NCBI GenBank assembly: GCA_964368875.1
Contig: CAYJDG010000064.1
Coordinates: forward strand, 1 to 7,891
From: CAYJDG01 sp964368875
Lineage (GTDB): Bacteria > Pseudomonadota > Alphaproteobacteria > Micavibrionales > Micavibrionaceae
Length of the DNA: 7,891 nt
Direction of reading: 5' to 3'
Shown: in pieces, positions 5,988 to 7,891 of the stretch
Position numbering within the stretch: the first letter of the stretch is position 1
How the letters are laid out: every line of letters starts with the position of its first letter
Position numbers and translations under genes: made by a program
Notes under the pieces: model-generated
Told to the model about the DNA's origin: nothing
The model's input: the letters and a program-made list of their open reading frames with translations, nothing else
The model's database searches: none

Positions 5988-6263
5988 ATGACAAAAATAA
6001 CCAGTGATCCAATTGGCATGTTTCAACGCACGACGCTGGCGCTCGCCAAGCAGCGCGGCAATAACGGCCGCATCGACACGTCGACCAAAGCCGGTCTCAG
6101 CCCGATTGAAGACAAAATCAGTATTTCCACATTCCCTCAGGCCGACTCTGTGGCTCAAGCCCTGACCAAAGGCATGCGCGAGAAAAGTTTCTCCTCGATC
6201 AAGGAGTATGGCGCATACTTCGTTCAGCTTTTCACCAAACTAAAAAGTGGTGGGGAGGGATGA
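5988..6263 (+). CDS. Small protein of unknown function (first of a tandem paralogous pair)
   Basis: The 91-residue product is not recognised. It has no signal peptide and no clear membrane segment. A mixed N-terminal part (1-37, MTKITSDPIGMF onwards) precedes a conserved block starting SPIEDKISISTF (38-49) and ending KSFSSIKEYGAYF (66-78), which recurs in the next gene with the same spacing. The short tail SGGEG reflects the purine-rich ribosome site of that gene being embedded in this coding end. The frame extends upstream to a TTG at 5955, but ATG 5988 follows GGGCGGTC and is preferred. A TACTAT hexamer at 5963-5968 could be a -10, though no good -35 accompanies it. The stop overlaps the next start, so the two are probably co-translated. 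The paralogue and the coupling make this a likely real gene; function is unknown. Confidence 0.72.
   Translation: MTKITSDPIGMFQRTTLALAKQRGNNGRIDTSTKAGLSPIEDKISISTFPQADSVAQALTKGMREKSFSSIKEYGAYFVQLFTKLKSGGEG
6251..6259 (+). promoter_or_regulatory. Ribosome binding site within the overlap of the two small genes
   Basis: TGGGGAGGG contains GGAGG (6254-6258). It is only one base from the ATG at 6260 but four bases from the ATG at 6263, which favours the second start. The first gene's TGA (6261-6263) shares its last base with the second ATG, an arrangement typical of translational coupling. Confidence 0.65.
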
Positions 6264-6607
6264 TGCTGTCCGCGGTTACTTCCTCAGCTTACTCCTACGT
6301 GCAGACACCGGTGGCAGCAAAAGTTGCGCCTGTTGCGGCGGCAGCTGCCGATCCGGGTGCGTCCCCGATTCTGGATGAAGTGGATATTTCCTCGTTCTCA
6401 AAAACCGACCGCAATACCGATGCGGGGGCCGTGAAAGACAAGAAGAAACCTTTCCGCAATATCAAGGATTACATTCTTTATATGTTGTTGATGTATGACA
6501 AGGCCCGTGAACTCAAAGCCAAACCGGGTGAGCTGCATGTAAAAATGGAAGATCAGGATGATCTCGCCAAGGTTCGTGCGGCGATCAATGATGCCGAGCT
6601 GGTTTAA
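6263..6607 (+). CDS. Small protein of unknown function (second of a tandem paralogous pair)
   Basis: The 114-residue product (115 if the ATG at 6260 is used) is not recognised. It starts with a Ser/Ala/Val-rich stretch (1-33, including VAPVAAAAADPGA), which looks like a flexible or weakly hydrophobic leader rather than a proper signal peptide. Residues 34-82 (SPILDEVDISSF to KPFRNIKDYILYMLLMYDKAR) align without gaps to residues 38-86 of the preceding protein, with 16 of 49 identities by my hand count. The C-terminus (about 83-114) is an extra, charged, probably helical region (ELHVKMEDQDDLAKVRAAIN) that the first copy lacks. Co-expression is likely from the overlapping start and stop. The gene ends 3 bp from the stop codon of the convergent histidine kinase gene, with no terminator between them. 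The family's function is unknown. Confidence 0.75.
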   Translation: MLSAVTSSAYSYVQTPVAAKVAPVAAAAADPGASPILDEVDISSFSKTDRNTDAGAVKDKKKPFRNIKDYILYMLLMYDKARELKAKPGELHVKMEDQDDLAKVRAAINDAELV

Positions 6608-6610
6608 AGC

Positions 6611-7882
6611 TTAAGAATCCAGTCGACCAATCATATCAATTGAAACCCGTTTCTTCGGCCATGTAAATCTGAAGTTTGAACCGCGTTCAGGGCCGCATTC
6701 GACTTTTATTTTCCCGCCATAAAGGCCGAGAATTTTACTGGCAAAAGAGAGGCCCATGCCATGCCCATCGGTGGGATTATCGGTGGAATCGGCCTTTTCA
6801 AACATCTCGAAAATTATATCCTGCTGGTCAGCCGGTATACCCGGTCCGTCGTCCTGCACCGAAAAAATGTAATCGATTTCATTCTCGGTCGATGTAATGC
6901 GGATATTTCCCTGATCCTTGTCATGATGCTTTATCGCATTATTAACGAGGCTTGAGAGGACCTGCAGAAAAGGGACATGCGGCACGCGGACGCTGTAAAA
7001 GTTATCGTCAATGTTGATAGCAAAGTACGGCGGAATGTCGATCAGTTCCTTGATATCCTTGATCAGGCCTTTGCCATCGATCATTTCGGTTTCAGGGACT
7101 TCGAATTTCTTTTCCTTGTGCGCAAACGCCAGAAAATCGTCGATCAGTTTTTCCATACGGTGTACACGCTGGCGCAGATACTGAAGATGCAGCTTGCTGT
7201 CACCATATAGAGCATCACCTGAATCGTTTTCGATCCATTGCGCCAGATGATCGATGGCGCGCAGGGGGGATTTCAGATCATGCGAGGCGATCCACGCAAA
7301 ACGGCTCAGCTCAAAATTCGAGGCTTCGAGCGCACTCATTTTTTCTTTCAACTGTTCATTCAGACTGACGTTTTCAAGGGCGATCGCCGTGATGTTGGCC
7401 AGACCTTCAAGAATGGAAATTTCTTCTGCGTCGGGCTTGTAATTGGTTGCCCAATAATTACCAATCGCGCCAAGTGGATTGTTGGTGCGGATCGGCACCA
7501 TCGCGAGACTTTTCACGAAGGTCGGACGATAAGCTGCAACCGGGATGCGTTCATCGGCATAGATATCTTCGATGAAGGCTGACTGAGCATTCATCATGAC
7601 CCAGCCGCTAACACAGATGCTCATAGGAAAACGCTGGCCTTTCCAAAGCGGGCTGATGGCATTCTCTTCTGCGTAATAACAATTATCTCCATCGCGCAAG
7701 ATGAAGGTCGCGCCGTCAGCTCCGGTCAATTCACGGGCTGCAGCGCGTATAATATTCATGACGGTATTCAGATCGCGGGCTAAAGAGAGTTCTTCTGAAA
7801 CGCCCAGCAGGCTTTCAAGCGCAGAAACATACCATTCAGATGGACCAGCAGGCAGCGCAGCAGTGGAAGTCATCTGTGTCAT
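6611..7882 (-). CDS. Soluble GAF-domain sensor histidine kinase
   Basis: The 423-residue protein has no membrane segment, so it should sense a cytoplasmic signal. A GAF domain spans about residues 24-172. A short coiled coil (about 172-190, LNEQLKEKMSALEASNFEL) leads to the HisKA domain with H-box FAWIASHDLKSPLRAID, placing the phosphorylated histidine at H201. The ATPase domain (about 300-412) has N-box LVNNAIKHH (312-320), G1 DDGPGI (344-349), F-box FEMFEKAD and G2 GHGMGLSFA (373-381), so it looks catalytically complete. The H-box style matches bacteriophytochrome-type kinases, but the PAS/PHY modules and an evident chromophore cysteine are absent. No receiver domain or response regulator gene is seen in the window, so it is either an orphan or its partner lies beyond 7891. 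The ATG at 7882 is 9 bases from the edge with no upstream stop, so an earlier start cannot be excluded; ATG 7873 is also possible. Confidence 0.9.
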   Translation of the reverse strand: MTQMTSTAALPAGPSEWYVSALESLLGVSEELSLARDLNTVMNIIRAAARELTGADGATFILRDGDNCYYAEENAISPLWKGQRFPMSICVSGWVMMNAQSAFIEDIYADERIPVAAYRPTFVKSLAMVPIRTNNPLGAIGNYWATNYKPDAEEISILEGLANITAIALENVSLNEQLKEKMSALEASNFELSRFAWIASHDLKSPLRAIDHLAQWIENDSGDALYGDSKLHLQYLRQRVHRMEKLIDDFLAFAHKEKKFEVPETEMIDGKGLIKDIKELIDIPPYFAINIDDNFYSVRVPHVPFLQVLSSLVNNAIKHHDKDQGNIRITSTENEIDYIFSVQDDGPGIPADQQDIIFEMFEKADSTDNPTDGHGMGLSFASKILGLYGGKIKVECGPERGSNFRFTWPKKRVSIDMIGRLDS

Positions 7883-7891
7883 GATGCGGCT

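Overview
The window reads as an ordinary chromosomal segment of a Gram-negative proteobacterium, most likely an alphaproteobacterium. This placement is an inference from an E. coli-type MntR, an HU protein with an Ala/Lys/Pro-rich tail, moderate GC and a proteobacterial-type Uup. No CRISPR array, tRNA, rRNA, insertion sequence or phage gene is visible.

Layout. Bases 1-1280 (minus) hold the 5' part of a large gene that runs off the left edge. It encodes an unrecognised cytoplasmic-looking protein with an HEMFH (HExxH) zinc-metallopeptidase-type motif. Upstream of it on the same strand is mntH (2724-1366), an NRAMP-type Mn(II)/proton symporter. Divergent from mntH is mntR (2889-3329), a DtxR-family manganese repressor with all six expected metal-ligand residues. 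The mntH/mntR intergenic region carries three copies of an inverted repeat TGTAGC-N4-GCTACA (one imperfect), placed on the two putative promoters. This is a self-contained manganese homeostasis module. Both genes look leaderless or nearly so.

Next comes an AT-rich, repeat-containing spacer (3330-3618), then an HU-family nucleoid protein with a tandem-repeat tail (3619-3975), and a strong intrinsic terminator (4003-4033). A plausible promoter overlaps the end of the HU gene, so this hairpin may also lie in the leader of the next gene, uup (4056-5900), a two-cassette ABC-F ATPase.

Downstream are two small, overlapping plus-strand genes (5988-6263 and 6263-6607) of unknown function. Their products share a 49-residue region that aligns without gaps, so they look like diverged tandem duplicates. 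They converge, with only 3 bp between stop codons, on a GAF-containing soluble histidine kinase (7882-6611) that has no response regulator gene in the window.

The least explained items are the tandem small-protein pair, the HExxH protein downstream of mntH, the triple operator with leaderless divergent promoters, and the terminator-like hairpin next to the uup start.
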